A stretch of DNA of 64,000 nt, taken from assembly GCA_035906255.1 (NCBI GenBank), contig JAMIFM010000021.1, forward strand, positions 115,795 to 179,794, given 5' to 3'. The translations under genes and the position numbers were made by a program. Shown piece by piece: positions 1-7,772 of this stretch. The notes below the pieces were generated by a model. The model was not told where the DNA came from. It worked only from the letters and a program-made list of their open reading frames with translations, and did no database searches. Source of the stretch: SB11 sp035906255 (lineage in GTDB: Bacteria; Bacteroidota; Bacteroidia; UBA8524). How positions within the stretch are numbered: position 1 is the stretch's first letter; each line of letters opens with the position of its first letter.

Positions 1-1
1 T

Positions 2-550
2 GCGGGTGCTATTATTAACCAAGTAGCCAACTCAAAAGGTTCATATGGCCCTTATTGCCGTGCGTTGGACAGGATTTGTGCTGAGGAGTCATTCCACTTG
101 AAATACGGCCACGATAATGTGGTGTATTTGGCTACGGGTACTAAAACCCAACGCCAAATGGTGCAAGAAGCCCTTACCCGCTGGTGGCCTCCGTTGATGC
201 ACTTTTTTGGCCCATCGGATAAAATTTCGGTGCATACTGAAAAGTTGATGAAGTGGAAGGTGAAAATGGCGACTAACGATGATATGCGCCAGCAGTTCTT
301 AAATATGTATGTTCCTAAAATTTGGGACTTGGGCTTGGTGATACCCGACCCATTGTTGCGCAAAAACGAGGAAACGGGCAAATGGGATTATACTGAGCCT
401 GATTGGGAAGAATTTAAGCGTGTAATTAACGGCGACGGCCCTTGCAATAAGGAACGCCTTGCCGTTCGCCGCACAGCCGAAGAAAAAGGCCGTTGGGTGC
501 GTGCCGCTCTTGCCAATGCCGAAGCTCAATACGTAGCCCCGCTTTCGTAA
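2..550 (+). CDS. paaA: 1,2-phenylacetyl-CoA epoxidase subunit A, C-terminal part (5' end outside window)
   Basis: PaaA is the catalytic di-iron subunit of the PaaABCE monooxygenase, which epoxidises phenylacetyl-CoA in aerobic phenylacetate degradation. The reading frame is open from base 2, so the gene begins before the window; about 182 C-terminal residues are present out of the roughly 310 usual for the family. Recognisable stretches are the iron-ligand helix around RICAEESFHLKYGH, the RWWPPLMHFFGP segment, and VINGDGPCNKERL near the end. They line up with E. coli PaaA from memory. The stop codon overlaps the start of a 37-aa ORF (TAATG), and no paaB follows. Identification is confident; the missing N-terminus cannot be assessed. 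Confidence 0.93.
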   Translation, partial: AGAIINQVANSKGSYGPYCRALDRICAEESFHLKYGHDNVVYLATGTKTQRQMVQEALTRWWPPLMHFFGPSDKISVHTEKLMKWKVKMATNDDMRQQFLNMYVPKIWDLGLVIPDPLLRKNEETGKWDYTEPDWEEFKRVINGDGPCNKERLAVRRTAEEKGRWVRAALANAEAQYVAPLS

Positions 551-663
551 TGAAAAAGAAAAAAACGTTGATGTTTATCATCATTGGGGTGGTAAATGTG
601 CTGGTGATACTTGGCCTGTACATTTTTATGACTTACTACGCCGACGATTTTATGATGCGTTAA
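550..663 (+). CDS. 37-aa single-pass membrane miniprotein overlapping the paaA stop
   Basis: This ORF starts with the ATG inside the TAATG that ends paaA, so it would be translationally coupled. It encodes a KKKK-rich N-terminus, one hydrophobic segment (about residues 7-28, rich in I, V, L and F) and a short polar tail ending in DDFMMR. The layout fits a small inner-membrane protein with a cytoplasmic basic N-terminus. I do not recognise the family. The tight overlap and clean hydrophobic pattern argue for a real gene; its shortness argues for caution. A hairpin with a T-run follows at about 688-730, consistent with the end of a paa transcription unit. Confidence 0.55.
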   Translation: MKKKKTLMFIIIGVVNVLVILGLYIFMTYYADDFMMR

Positions 664-687
664 TTTTATAACGTTTCTATATGCTAC

Positions 688-730
688 AAAGGCGCAAAGA
701 CACTAATACTGTGTTTTTGCGCTTTTTTAT
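688..730 (+). terminator. Probable terminator after paaA and the miniprotein
   Basis: The arms AAAGGCGCAAAGACAC and GTGTTTTTGCGCTTTT pair across a short TAATACT loop and end in a T-run. It is also a member of the dispersed 'AAGGCnCnAAGACnC' hairpin family seen elsewhere in the window, so repeat and terminator roles may coincide. Confidence 0.5.
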
Positions 731-758
731 TGATGGTTGCCGAAACCGTTTTTAGGTG

Positions 759-856
759 GTAGGATTAAAATCCTACGCTATCGAGATTACTGTATGGAGA
801 GGACTTAAGTCCTCTCCATACAGTAATTGTAACAGGGGTGGGTTTCAACCCGTCCC
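759..856 (+). repeat. Three-hairpin dispersed repeat, copy A
   Basis: There are three consecutive inverted repeats. The first is GTAGGATTAAAATCCTAC (759-776). The second is a perfect 42-nt palindrome centred on GGACTTAAGTCC (786-827). The third is a GGGTTTCAACCC hairpin (about 835-856). The spacer TAATTGTAACAG between the second and third resembles that of the other copies. The gap from 664 to 989 holds only this element, the preceding terminator hairpin and the likely sucB promoter. Confidence 0.85.
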
Positions 857-989
857 ATAAAACTGATAATGCTTGGTCTGTCTCTATTTGCAAACAATGA
901 TACCAACCCTTAAAAGTAAACTCCCGTTAACAAAGGCATCATTTCTCACTCTAATTCCCTAATTTCGCACAAAATTTAAAATAACCCCG

Positions 990-2222
990 ATGGCTTTAGA
1001 TATTAAAGTACCTACCGTAGGCGAATCGATAACAGAAGTTACCCTTACCAGTTGGTTGAAAAAGGACGGTGACTATGTAGAAATGGACGAAGTGCTGTGC
1101 GAACTTGAGAGTGATAAAGCAACGTTTGAACTGAATGCCGAAGCGGCAGGTGTATTAAAAATAACCGCTGCTGAAGGCGATACTATTGAAATTGGTGCCA
1201 TTATAGGCAGTATTGATACATCGGCGGCAAAACCTGCCGGAGCGGCCCCAGCCCCTGAAAAGAAAGAAGAGAAAAAAGCCGAACAACCTAAGGCTGAAAG
1301 CAAACCTGTTGAAAAAGCGGCTGAAACTCCTTCTACATACGCTTCGGGTACTGCTTCGCCATCGGCGCAAAAGATATTGTCTGAAAAAGGCGTTGACCCC
1401 GCTGCTGTGAAAGGTACAGGCAAAGACGGCCGCATTACCAAAGCGGATGCAATGGCTGCTAAACTTAGCGTTACTACTAACGATGAGAAGAGCCGCAACC
1501 ACCGCCGCGAAAAAATGACCAACTTGCGCAAAGCAGTTGCTAAGCGTTTGGTGTCGGTGAAAAACGAAACGGCCATGCTTACCACCTTTAACGAGGTGAA
1601 CATGAAGCCGATTATGGATTTGCGCGCCAAACATAAAGACAAGTTTAAAGAAGCTCACGGTATCAACTTGGGTTTTATGTCGTTCTTCGTTAAAGCGGTG
1701 TGCAATGCCCTAAAAGAATTTCCTGCTGTTAACGCACAAATTGACGGCGAAGAAATAGTATATAATGATTTTTGCGATGTGTCTATTGCTGTATCAGCAC
1801 CTAAAGGACTGGTAGTTCCTGTGGTACGCAACGCAGAGGCTATGACGTTTGCCGAGATTGAGGCCGATATTGCCCGTCTTGCCGTACGTGCCCGCGATAA
1901 TAAACTTTCGATAGAGGAAATGACAGGCGGTACCTTCACTATCACCAACGGCGGTGTGTTCGGTTCGCTAATGTCAACCCCTATTATCAACCCTCCGCAA
2001 TCGGCTATTTTGGGTATGCACAACATTGTTGAACGCCCGATAGTAATTGACGGACAGATTGTGGCTCGCCCGATGATGTACATCGCCCTTTCATACGACC
2101 ACCGTATTATTGATGGCCGCGAATCGGTAAGTTTCTTAGTGCGTGTAAAACAACAATTAGAAAACCCAATGCAATTATTAACCGGCGGTAAAGACCCCGG
2201 AGCATTCTTGCTAGGCTTGTAA
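990..2222 (+). CDS. sucB: 2-oxoglutarate dehydrogenase E2, dihydrolipoyllysine succinyltransferase
   Basis: This is the E2 core of the 2-oxoglutarate dehydrogenase complex. It transfers the succinyl group from lipoamide to CoA in the TCA cycle. At 410 aa it has the usual family length. Domains in order: one lipoyl domain (about 1-75) with the lipoylated Lys43 in ESDKATFE; an Ala/Pro/Lys/Glu linker (78-118); the E3-binding domain (about 120-157, SAQKILSEKGVDP...GRITKAD); and the catalytic domain (about 175-410) with His371 and Asp375 in SYDHRIIDGRE. The single lipoyl domain and FNEVNM/GFMSFF motifs favour SucB over pyruvate dehydrogenase E2. sucA is not adjacent. TAATTTCG at 960-967 is a plausible -7 element. 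A terminator follows directly. Confidence 0.95.
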   Translation: MALDIKVPTVGESITEVTLTSWLKKDGDYVEMDEVLCELESDKATFELNAEAAGVLKITAAEGDTIEIGAIIGSIDTSAAKPAGAAPAPEKKEEKKAEQPKAESKPVEKAAETPSTYASGTASPSAQKILSEKGVDPAAVKGTGKDGRITKADAMAAKLSVTTNDEKSRNHRREKMTNLRKAVAKRLVSVKNETAMLTTFNEVNMKPIMDLRAKHKDKFKEAHGINLGFMSFFVKAVCNALKEFPAVNAQIDGEEIVYNDFCDVSIAVSAPKGLVVPVVRNAEAMTFAEIEADIARLAVRARDNKLSIEEMTGGTFTITNGGVFGSLMSTPIINPPQSAILGMHNIVERPIVIDGQIVARPMMYIALSYDHRIIDGRESVSFLVRVKQQLENPMQLLTGGKDPGAFLLGL

Positions 2223-2248
2223 GCATAAAACGTTTTTAAGTATAAAAG

Positions 2249-2280
2249 TCCCGCTGGTAGCAATACTCAGCGGGATTTTT
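2249..2280 (+). terminator. Rho-independent terminator of sucB
   Basis: TCCCGCTG (2249-2256) pairs with CAGCGGGA (2268-2275) around an 11-nt loop, followed by a T-run. It sits 26 nt after the sucB stop and may also serve the convergent lipoprotein gene. Confidence 0.85.
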
Positions 2281-2295
2281 GTTTTTATACCGTGT

Positions 2296-2907
2296 TTACA
2301 AAAATGGAATGAACGGAATGGTAAAACCCACCAGCGAAATCATAAGAAATAAGAGAAAGAATATAAAAATAGCCAAAAGCACTGTGCCCAAAGCAACGCC
2401 CGCTACTGCTGCTCCGGCATTAGTGTATTTTTCGGGGTTGGCATCAATTTCTTTCAGAGCCGCCAATCCTCTTTGCACAGCAACAATTGCAAACGCAAAC
2501 GAAAGTATCACCCCCACTATAGGTATCAAAAGAACCAAGTATGTTGCAAGGCCAAACCACAAACTTTCGCGGGCCTTTTTATTAGGTTGTTCAACAGGTC
2601 CTCCATCTGTTTTAGCTGTTGTTACTGATGCTTTCCTCTCCTTTTCAGCACTTTTTGTACTTGCAGGTATTAATAGGGGAGTTACAATCTGCTTAGGTAA
2701 ATCATCCCCTGTTTTATTATATGTATAAATGACTATCGCCTTACTCGCAATACACCTCGGCTGTTTGTAAAACTGTTGCCGTGTACTTAGCTTCTTCTCT
2801 GTCAACTTATCCCCTCCCCGCTTCACATACCCATAATGCCCGTAGCGTTTGCCCTTGCAAGCGGCAAACAAAACAATAATCAATCCCGCTACTACTAATG
2901 GTTTCAT
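2296..2907 (-). CDS. Putative lipoprotein with C-terminal membrane segments
   Basis: I do not recognise a named family. Using the ATG at 2907 gives 203 aa that begin with a lipoprotein signal (MKPLVVAGLIIVLFAACKG, lipobox Cys19); an upstream in-frame start would add 28 residues with no signal character. A polar middle (about 25-120) precedes two long hydrophobic stretches (about 120-145 and 165-200) with a small-residue pattern like that of DUF4190-type membrane proteins. It is convergent with sucB, sharing the terminator region, and divergent from the FAH-family gene with a 58-nt gap. The most likely role is an envelope protein of unknown function. Confidence 0.7.
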   Translation of the reverse strand: MKPLVVAGLIIVLFAACKGKRYGHYGYVKRGGDKLTEKKLSTRQQFYKQPRCIASKAIVIYTYNKTGDDLPKQIVTPLLIPASTKSAEKERKASVTTAKTDGGPVEQPNKKARESLWFGLATYLVLLIPIVGVILSFAFAIVAVQRGLAALKEIDANPEKYTNAGAAVAGVALGTVLLAIFIFFLLFLMISLVGFTIPFIPFL

Positions 2908-2965
2908 TGTTTTCGTAAATATCACCCAAACTATCCGTAAACTTTTTGCAATATTTGCAAGCAAT

Positions 2966-3577
2966 ATGAAATTTATTTGCATAGGCCGCAACTATGCCGA
3001 CCACGCCAAAGAACTGAAAAACGATGTTCCTACCGAGCCCGTTATTTTTCTTAAACCCGATACTGCCCACCTGCGCAACAATTTGCCGTTTTACATCCCT
3101 TCGTTTAGTAATGATGTACACCACGAACTTGAATTGGTGGTGAGAATTGATAAACACGGTAAAAAAATTGAAGAACGGTTTGCACATAAATACTTTAATG
3201 AAATTACTGTGGGAATAGATTTCACTGCCCGTGATAAACAAAATGAGTTAAAAACCAAAGGATTGCCTTGGGAGTTGGCAAAAGCCTTTGATTATTCAGC
3301 AGCCGTAGGAAACATGGTGGATAAAGCCCGCTTTACCGATTTGCAAAAGCTTAACATGCACTTGCTTAAAAACGGGCAAAACGTGCAAAACGGCAATACC
3401 GCCGATATGCTGTTCAACATCAATAAAATAATCAGCTTCGTATCGCAATACATTACCCTTAAAAAGGGTGACTTTATTTTCACGGGAACTCCCGCAGGGG
3501 TTGGCCCCGTTGCCATAGGCGACCGCCTGCAAGGCTTTTTAGAAAACGAAATGCTGTTTGATTTTGAAATAAAGTAA
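2966..3577 (+). CDS. Fumarylacetoacetate hydrolase family protein
   Basis: FAH-fold enzymes are metal-dependent hydrolases or decarboxylases acting on 2-oxo acids, such as acylpyruvates or 2-hydroxyhepta-2,4-diene-1,7-dioates. I chose the ATG at 2966 because the protein then begins MKFICIGRNYADHAKEL, the standard family start, and is 203 aa, typical of the short bacterial form; longer readings run into the divergent gene. Family landmarks are FLKPDTA, the metal-binding HHELELVVRI segment, GIDFTARD, GLPWELAKAFD and the closing FTGTPAGVGP. The substrate cannot be deduced. An acylpyruvate hydrolase or oxaloacetate decarboxylase-like activity is possible. Confidence 0.88.
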   Translation: MKFICIGRNYADHAKELKNDVPTEPVIFLKPDTAHLRNNLPFYIPSFSNDVHHELELVVRIDKHGKKIEERFAHKYFNEITVGIDFTARDKQNELKTKGLPWELAKAFDYSAAVGNMVDKARFTDLQKLNMHLLKNGQNVQNGNTADMLFNINKIISFVSQYITLKKGDFIFTGTPAGVGPVAIGDRLQGFLENEMLFDFEIK

Positions 3578-3644
3578 GCTCCTATCAACACCTGTGCATA
3601 TATAACCCCGCCAAATACGGCACGGTAAATGTATTTTGCAGTGT

Positions 3645-5330
3645 ATGAAGCGTTGGATAGTGTGTTTACTTACAATTTTGTTTGGGGTTGCCGTGCAGGC
3701 GCAAAACTACCCCACAGGATATTTCCGCTCCCCTATTGATACTACCCTTTATCTTTCGGCCAACTTTGGTGCTGTAAGAGGTAATCATTTTCACTCAGGC
3801 ATTGATATAAAAACCTTTGGTAAAGAAGGGCTACCCGTTGTAGCTGCTGCCGATGGATATATAGTCCGTATAAAAGTTTCACCTTTTGGTTACGGCAAAG
3901 CATTATATATTAATCACCCCAACGGGTACACCACCGTTTATGCCCACTTGCAGCGTTTTAACCCTTTGCTTGACAGCATAGTGAGCACTGAGCAGTACCG
4001 CCTGAAAAGTTTTGATGTGGAGATGTTTCCGCAAAGAGCCTTGTACAGCTTTAAAAAAGGAGACACCATAGCCTTTTCAGGAAACAGCGGAGGCTCAACA
4101 GGGCCGCATTTACACTTTGAAATACGCGATACCAAAAGCGAGGAAATTATAGACCCACTGTTGTTTGGGCTTCCTATACAAGACCGTTATTCGCCCCGTT
4201 TAGCAAAGAGTTATTTGGTATATGAGATTAACGAGGATTTTAAACACAAAAACGGCCATTATCCTTATGTAGAAGTAAAGCGATATGCAGGTGATACCGT
4301 AAAGGTGCGTCCGGGTAGTTATGCTTTTGCTGCTTGGGGCGAGGATTTTATAAACGAACCTAACGACGGGGTGCATATTAATTATTTGGATGTGTTGGCC
4401 AATGGTGAAAAGATTTTCGGGTGCGGGATTGACCGTTTTGCGTTTGATGATACCCGAATGGTAAACGCCCATATTGAATACAGCGATTATAAAAACAACA
4501 GCAAACGCTGGCACAAATGCTTTGTTGACGATGGTAACCAAATGCCGTTTTACGACCCATTGCCAAAAGCAACAATAAATGTGACGCAGGGTGAAAATAA
4601 AAACATCGACATCAGAGCCTATGATTTGGCAGGCTTTGCCGATACCATTAAAATAGTATTACAGGGCGACACTAACCAAGTGGCGTTTATGGCCTTTTAC
4701 CCCCAAACAAAAAATACAACGTATGCCTACCCTGCAAAAAACTATACATACACAGGTAGCGGGCATAGTTTCAGTGTACCCAAAGGGGCTTTGTATGATA
4801 CTATTGTGGTTACCACAAAAATAACTCCTGCCAAAAGAAAAGGGCTGTATGCAGGATATATTAGCGTGATGGATGCCAGTGTACCTTTGCACAAATCGTT
4901 CAGTATTTCTATCTCCCCAAAAAACATAAAAACATTGGATGTTGAGAAACTATTGGTGGTGCGCCTTACAGGCAAAGGGCTGAAATACATGAGCAGTGAA
5001 GGTGGCAGCTACCAAAACGGAACAGTGACGGCAAACAGCAAAACTTTTGGTATTTTTAGTGTTGCGTATGATGATATACCACCCGTAGTTGACCGTTTTA
5101 AAGTGCGCGATAGCCTTGTGTCGGTGCGTATTACCGATGCCCTTAGCGGAATAGAAAGTTACAACGCCTACATTGACGGAAATTGGTGGCTGATGGAATA
5201 CGATGCCAAAGACGATATGTTGTATGGCATTTTACCAAAGGGTATGACCGCCGGCAAACATGATTTTAAATTGATTGTTACTGATAAAAAGAAGAATACT
5301 ACAGCACTGCTGCAAACCATTGAACGATGA
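3645..5330 (+). CDS. Secreted M23-family zinc metallopeptidase
   Basis: This is a LytM/M23-type peptidoglycan endopeptidase of 561 aa. A Sec signal peptide (about 1-20, MKRWIVCLLTILFGVAVQAQ) leads into the M23 domain (about 40-170). Zinc ligands and catalytic residues are visible: His50 and Asp54 in HFHSGIDI, His101 in VYAHL, and His155/His157 in GPHLHFEI. The long C-terminal part (about 180-561) looks beta-rich and lacks recognised repeats. The ATG at 3645 is preferred over the TTG at 3636 because it starts the signal peptide. The gene overlaps the following bcp by 4 nt (ATGA), so the two are probably co-transcribed. Confidence 0.88.
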   Translation: MKRWIVCLLTILFGVAVQAQNYPTGYFRSPIDTTLYLSANFGAVRGNHFHSGIDIKTFGKEGLPVVAAADGYIVRIKVSPFGYGKALYINHPNGYTTVYAHLQRFNPLLDSIVSTEQYRLKSFDVEMFPQRALYSFKKGDTIAFSGNSGGSTGPHLHFEIRDTKSEEIIDPLLFGLPIQDRYSPRLAKSYLVYEINEDFKHKNGHYPYVEVKRYAGDTVKVRPGSYAFAAWGEDFINEPNDGVHINYLDVLANGEKIFGCGIDRFAFDDTRMVNAHIEYSDYKNNSKRWHKCFVDDGNQMPFYDPLPKATINVTQGENKNIDIRAYDLAGFADTIKIVLQGDTNQVAFMAFYPQTKNTTYAYPAKNYTYTGSGHSFSVPKGALYDTIVVTTKITPAKRKGLYAGYISVMDASVPLHKSFSISISPKNIKTLDVEKLLVVRLTGKGLKYMSSEGGSYQNGTVTANSKTFGIFSVAYDDIPPVVDRFKVRDSLVSVRITDALSGIESYNAYIDGNWWLMEYDAKDDMLYGILPKGMTAGKHDFKLIVTDKKKNTTALLQTIER

Positions 5331-5782
5331 CAGAATTAAAAGAAGGCGATAAAGCCCCCGATTTTAGCTTAAAAAACCAAAAAGGAAAAACCGTTACCCT
5401 TGATAGCCTGAAAGGCAAAAAAGTAGTACTGTATTTTTACCCGCAAGACAGTACCCCTACCTGTACCGTTGAAGCCTGTAACCTGCGCGATAACCACGCA
5501 AAACTTAAAAAAGCTGGGTATACCATTTTGGGCATAAGCCCTGATAGCGAGCAAAAACACCTCAACTTTATAGCCAAGCAAAAGTTACCATTTGATTTGC
5601 TGGCCGATACTGAAACAAAAATGATACAGGATTATGGTTTATGGGCAGAGAAAACCATGTTTGGCCATACTTATATGGGTGTTTTACGCACCACTTTTTT
5701 GCTGGATGAAAACGGAATTATTACCGAAATAATCCGCAAAGTGGTATCAAAAGACCACGCCAAACAGATACTTAAAAAGTAA
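5327..5782 (+). CDS. bcp: Thioredoxin-dependent thiol peroxidase (Bcp/PrxQ peroxiredoxin)
   Basis: This enzyme reduces hydrogen peroxide and organic hydroperoxides with thioredoxin as electron donor, in the cytoplasm. The 151-aa length is typical. It shows the AhpC/TSA fold start (EGDKAPDFSL), the peroxidatic Cys46 in DSTPTCTVEAC and Cys51 as the resolving cysteine five residues on, the PrxQ arrangement. It overlaps the end of the M23 peptidase by 4 nt and is probably translated by coupling. Downstream there is only repeat DNA. Confidence 0.95.
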   Translation: MTELKEGDKAPDFSLKNQKGKTVTLDSLKGKKVVLYFYPQDSTPTCTVEACNLRDNHAKLKKAGYTILGISPDSEQKHLNFIAKQKLPFDLLADTETKMIQDYGLWAEKTMFGHTYMGVLRTTFLLDENGIITEIIRKVVSKDHAKQILKK

Positions 5783-5902
5783 TCCTGCCCTGAGCTTGTC
5801 GAAGGGAGCTTGCAGAGAATTACCTGAACCCTTCGAAGGGTTCCTGAGTTTGTTGAGGAACTCCTGAGCCTACCGCAGGGTGCCTCTCCATTTGCTCTCT
5901 CG
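5783..5902. repeat. Cluster of short CCTGAG...CGAAGG repeat arms
   Basis: Repeated short units of the form CCTGAGCnTnnCGAAGG and their partial inverted copies follow bcp with no ORF between. The same unit occurs near 6165-6220, 6746, 17077, 20560, 26733 and 30553. Confidence 0.6.
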
Positions 5903-6128
5903 TTCCCCGAAGCGTCACGCTTCGGGATGACAATTGGTAGCGGGACGCTACAAAAACATATTCTGTACGGACACGATTAGGAATTGGCTTCAAGCAAGGA
6001 CGCTTGCAGGAGTAAATAATCAGTTTACAACGGATTAAAATCCGTTGCTTGTGCGATTACCGCCAGCATTAGGACTTAAGTCTTAATGCTGGCGGTAATT
6101 TTAACAGCGAGGGGTTCCAACCCCTGCG
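5903..6128 (+). repeat. Composite repeat: extra hairpin module plus three-hairpin element, copy B
   Basis: A 5' module (about 5903-6015) carries GGTAGCGGGACGCTAC, a GTACGGACACG segment and CAAGCAAGGACGCTTG. It is followed by copy B of the three-hairpin element: CAACGGATTAAAATCCGTTG (6028-6047), a 44-nt near-perfect palindrome centred on GGACTTAAGTC (6056-6099), then GGGGTTCCAACCCC (6111-6124). The same compound order is seen at 35770-35992. No gene is present between 5783 and 6257. Confidence 0.85.
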
Positions 6129-6257
6129 TATCATTAATCACAACAAAAAGCGTGTTGAATTTCCTAGTCTGTCGAAGGAGTTCCTGAGTTTACCAAAAGA
6201 TTCCTGAGCCTGCCGAAGGACAAATACCAAACCTACCCGCGTTAACGTTATCCGGTT

Positions 6258-6638
6258 ATGTTGGCATTTTTAAACGTTTTCTTCTTCGTTTTTCACACCG
6301 TATTTATGCTGTTCAATATGTTCGGTTGGATATGGCCCAGATTGCGTCGTTGGCATTTATACGGGCTTGCCCTCACCCATTCATCATGGTTTATTTTGGG
6401 CATTTGGTACGGCATGGGGTATTGTGCCTGCACTGATTTTCATTGGGATACCCGCCGCCAAATGGGCATTATTGATACCAGCGAATCCTACACTCACTTT
6501 CTTATTCTAAAAATAACTGGATTAAACCTTAACCAAGTATTGGTAGATTATATCACACTGGGCACAATGGTAGCTGCTACCATTATCAGTATTGTTCTTG
6601 CTGTTCGCGACCGTAAAAAAGTGAAAAAAACCACATAA
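6258..6638 (+). CDS. DUF2784 family membrane protein
   Basis: This is a 126-aa protein with three to four predicted transmembrane helices (about 2-22, 33-55, 72-90 and 98-118). The GMGYCACTDFHWDTRR segment matches the conserved 'GYCPLTDWHW' signature of DUF2784, whose function is unknown. It stands alone between two repeat-filled intergenic regions. It ends in a basic KKVKK tail. Confidence 0.8.
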   Translation: MLAFLNVFFFVFHTVFMLFNMFGWIWPRLRRWHLYGLALTHSSWFILGIWYGMGYCACTDFHWDTRRQMGIIDTSESYTHFLILKITGLNLNQVLVDYITLGTMVAATIISIVLAVRDRKKVKKTT

Positions 6639-6656
6639 GATAAATCCCCAACCTTT

Positions 6657-6867
6657 GTTCTTCTGACCGCAGGGAAGAACCTTATTACAACTGTGTAATC
6701 TGCTTCACTATCGTTCAGCATGACTGCACAAGCGGGCTGGAAATCCTGAGCTTGCCGAAGGATTGCCGCCGCACTGATAACTGTCAAGCAGAACGATAGT
6801 GAAGCAGATTACCTCGTTTTGTTAACACAGTTGTAATAAGGTTCTTCCCTTTGGTCAGAATGACAAA
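6657..6867. repeat. Long inverted repeat pair, MITE-like
   Basis: A segment reading roughly TTCTGACC...GGGAAGAACCTTATTACAACTGTG...TCGTTCAG (about 6657-6722) is repeated in inverted orientation at about 6789-6867. It encloses a CCTGAGCTTGCCGAAGG unit. Single copies of the same sequence occur at about 20590-20690, 30590-30680 and within 62690-63090. No ORF fills the interval. Confidence 0.7.
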
Positions 6868-6868
6868 G

Positions 6869-6965
6869 CAGGGTTGAAACCCTGTTCTGTTAAAATTACA
6901 AGGCGAAGCGGGACTTAATCCCGCTTCGCCTTGTAATCACAAAAGCAACGGATTTTAATCCGTTG
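6869..6965 (-). repeat. Three-hairpin dispersed repeat, copy C (inverted)
   Basis: Read on the minus strand, it has the same order as the other copies: CAACGGATTAAAATCCGTTG (6946-6965), a 43-nt palindrome (6895-6937), and CAGGGTTTCAACCCTG (6869-6884). It lies directly downstream of the stop codon of the minus-strand RluA gene. Confidence 0.85.
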
Positions 6966-6980
6966 TAAACAATATCTTAG

Positions 6981-7700
6981 TTACAACTCATACCGTTTCA
7001 CCACCTTCAAAAACACCTCAAAATCCTTGGGATAAGGTGCATCAATAGTAATAGTTTTATCATCAGAGCCAACAAAACTAATACGGGCAGCGTGAAGCAA
7101 AAAGCGGTCAACCATCGGCGACTCTTCTTCCCACTTACTGTATTTATAACCCTTTTTAAGTTTTGAAAGGTACGGCAACCTGCCCCTGTAAGCAGTATCG
7201 CCTGTTATTACCGCATTTTGGCTGGCAAGGTGTATGCGTATTTGGTGCATACGCCCCGTAACGGGTTTGCACTCAATCAAACTGAAATTATTATACAGCT
7301 CAAGCGTGTTAAAATACGTAACAGCCTCTTTCCCCTCTATAAAATCAATATTCACGCGGTTACTCTTATCTACCTTTATAGGCAAATCAACTTTCAGCAT
7401 CTCAAAACGTATCACCCCGTCAATCACAGCATGATACGTTTTCTCCACCTCGCGGTTTTCAAACTTCATGCTCATATAACGGTACGTTTCAGGGTCTTTG
7501 GCAATCACCAATGCGCCGCTGGTTTCACGGTCAAGGCGATGGCACAACTGTGCATCCTCGCAATACCGTTTTGCCAATCTCAGCAAACTTTGTCCCTCCC
7601 CGTTTCGCTCATCCAACGAGGGTAAAAACGCAGGCTTATTCACAACAATCAGCTTGTCGTCTTCGTACAGTATTATATCCTTGAAATTTATGTGCTTCAT
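6981..7700 (-). CDS. RluA-family RNA pseudouridine synthase
   Basis: RluA-type enzymes isomerise specific uridines in rRNA or tRNA. The 239-aa protein has the catalytic core and no N-terminal S4 domain. The catalytic Asp57 lies in CHRLDRETSG, followed by ALVIAKD; KPVTGRMHQIRIHLA and LLHAARISF are the other family signatures. The exact target position cannot be predicted. A 72-bp AT-rich gap with a degenerate inverted repeat separates it from the exonuclease gene upstream, so co-transcription is possible. Confidence 0.9.
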   Translation of the reverse strand: MKHINFKDIILYEDDKLIVVNKPAFLPSLDERNGEGQSLLRLAKRYCEDAQLCHRLDRETSGALVIAKDPETYRYMSMKFENREVEKTYHAVIDGVIRFEMLKVDLPIKVDKSNRVNIDFIEGKEAVTYFNTLELYNNFSLIECKPVTGRMHQIRIHLASQNAVITGDTAYRGRLPYLSKLKKGYKYSKWEEESPMVDRFLLHAARISFVGSDDKTITIDAPYPKDFEVFLKVVKRYEL

Positions 7701-7772
7701 CTTCTCATTTCAGATTTTTGATTTGTGATTGAATAATTTAAAATCGTGCAATCATAAATCGCAAATCACCAA

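Noticed and set aside
1073..1642. Long minus-strand ORF opposite sucB
   Set aside because: It is the antisense shadow of the sucB linker and E3-binding coding sequence; composition (Ser/Ala/Phe-rich) is typical of a shadow frame.
5783..6257. Insertion sequence remnants
   Set aside because: Despite heavy repeats there is no transposase coding fragment; the repeats are short hairpins.
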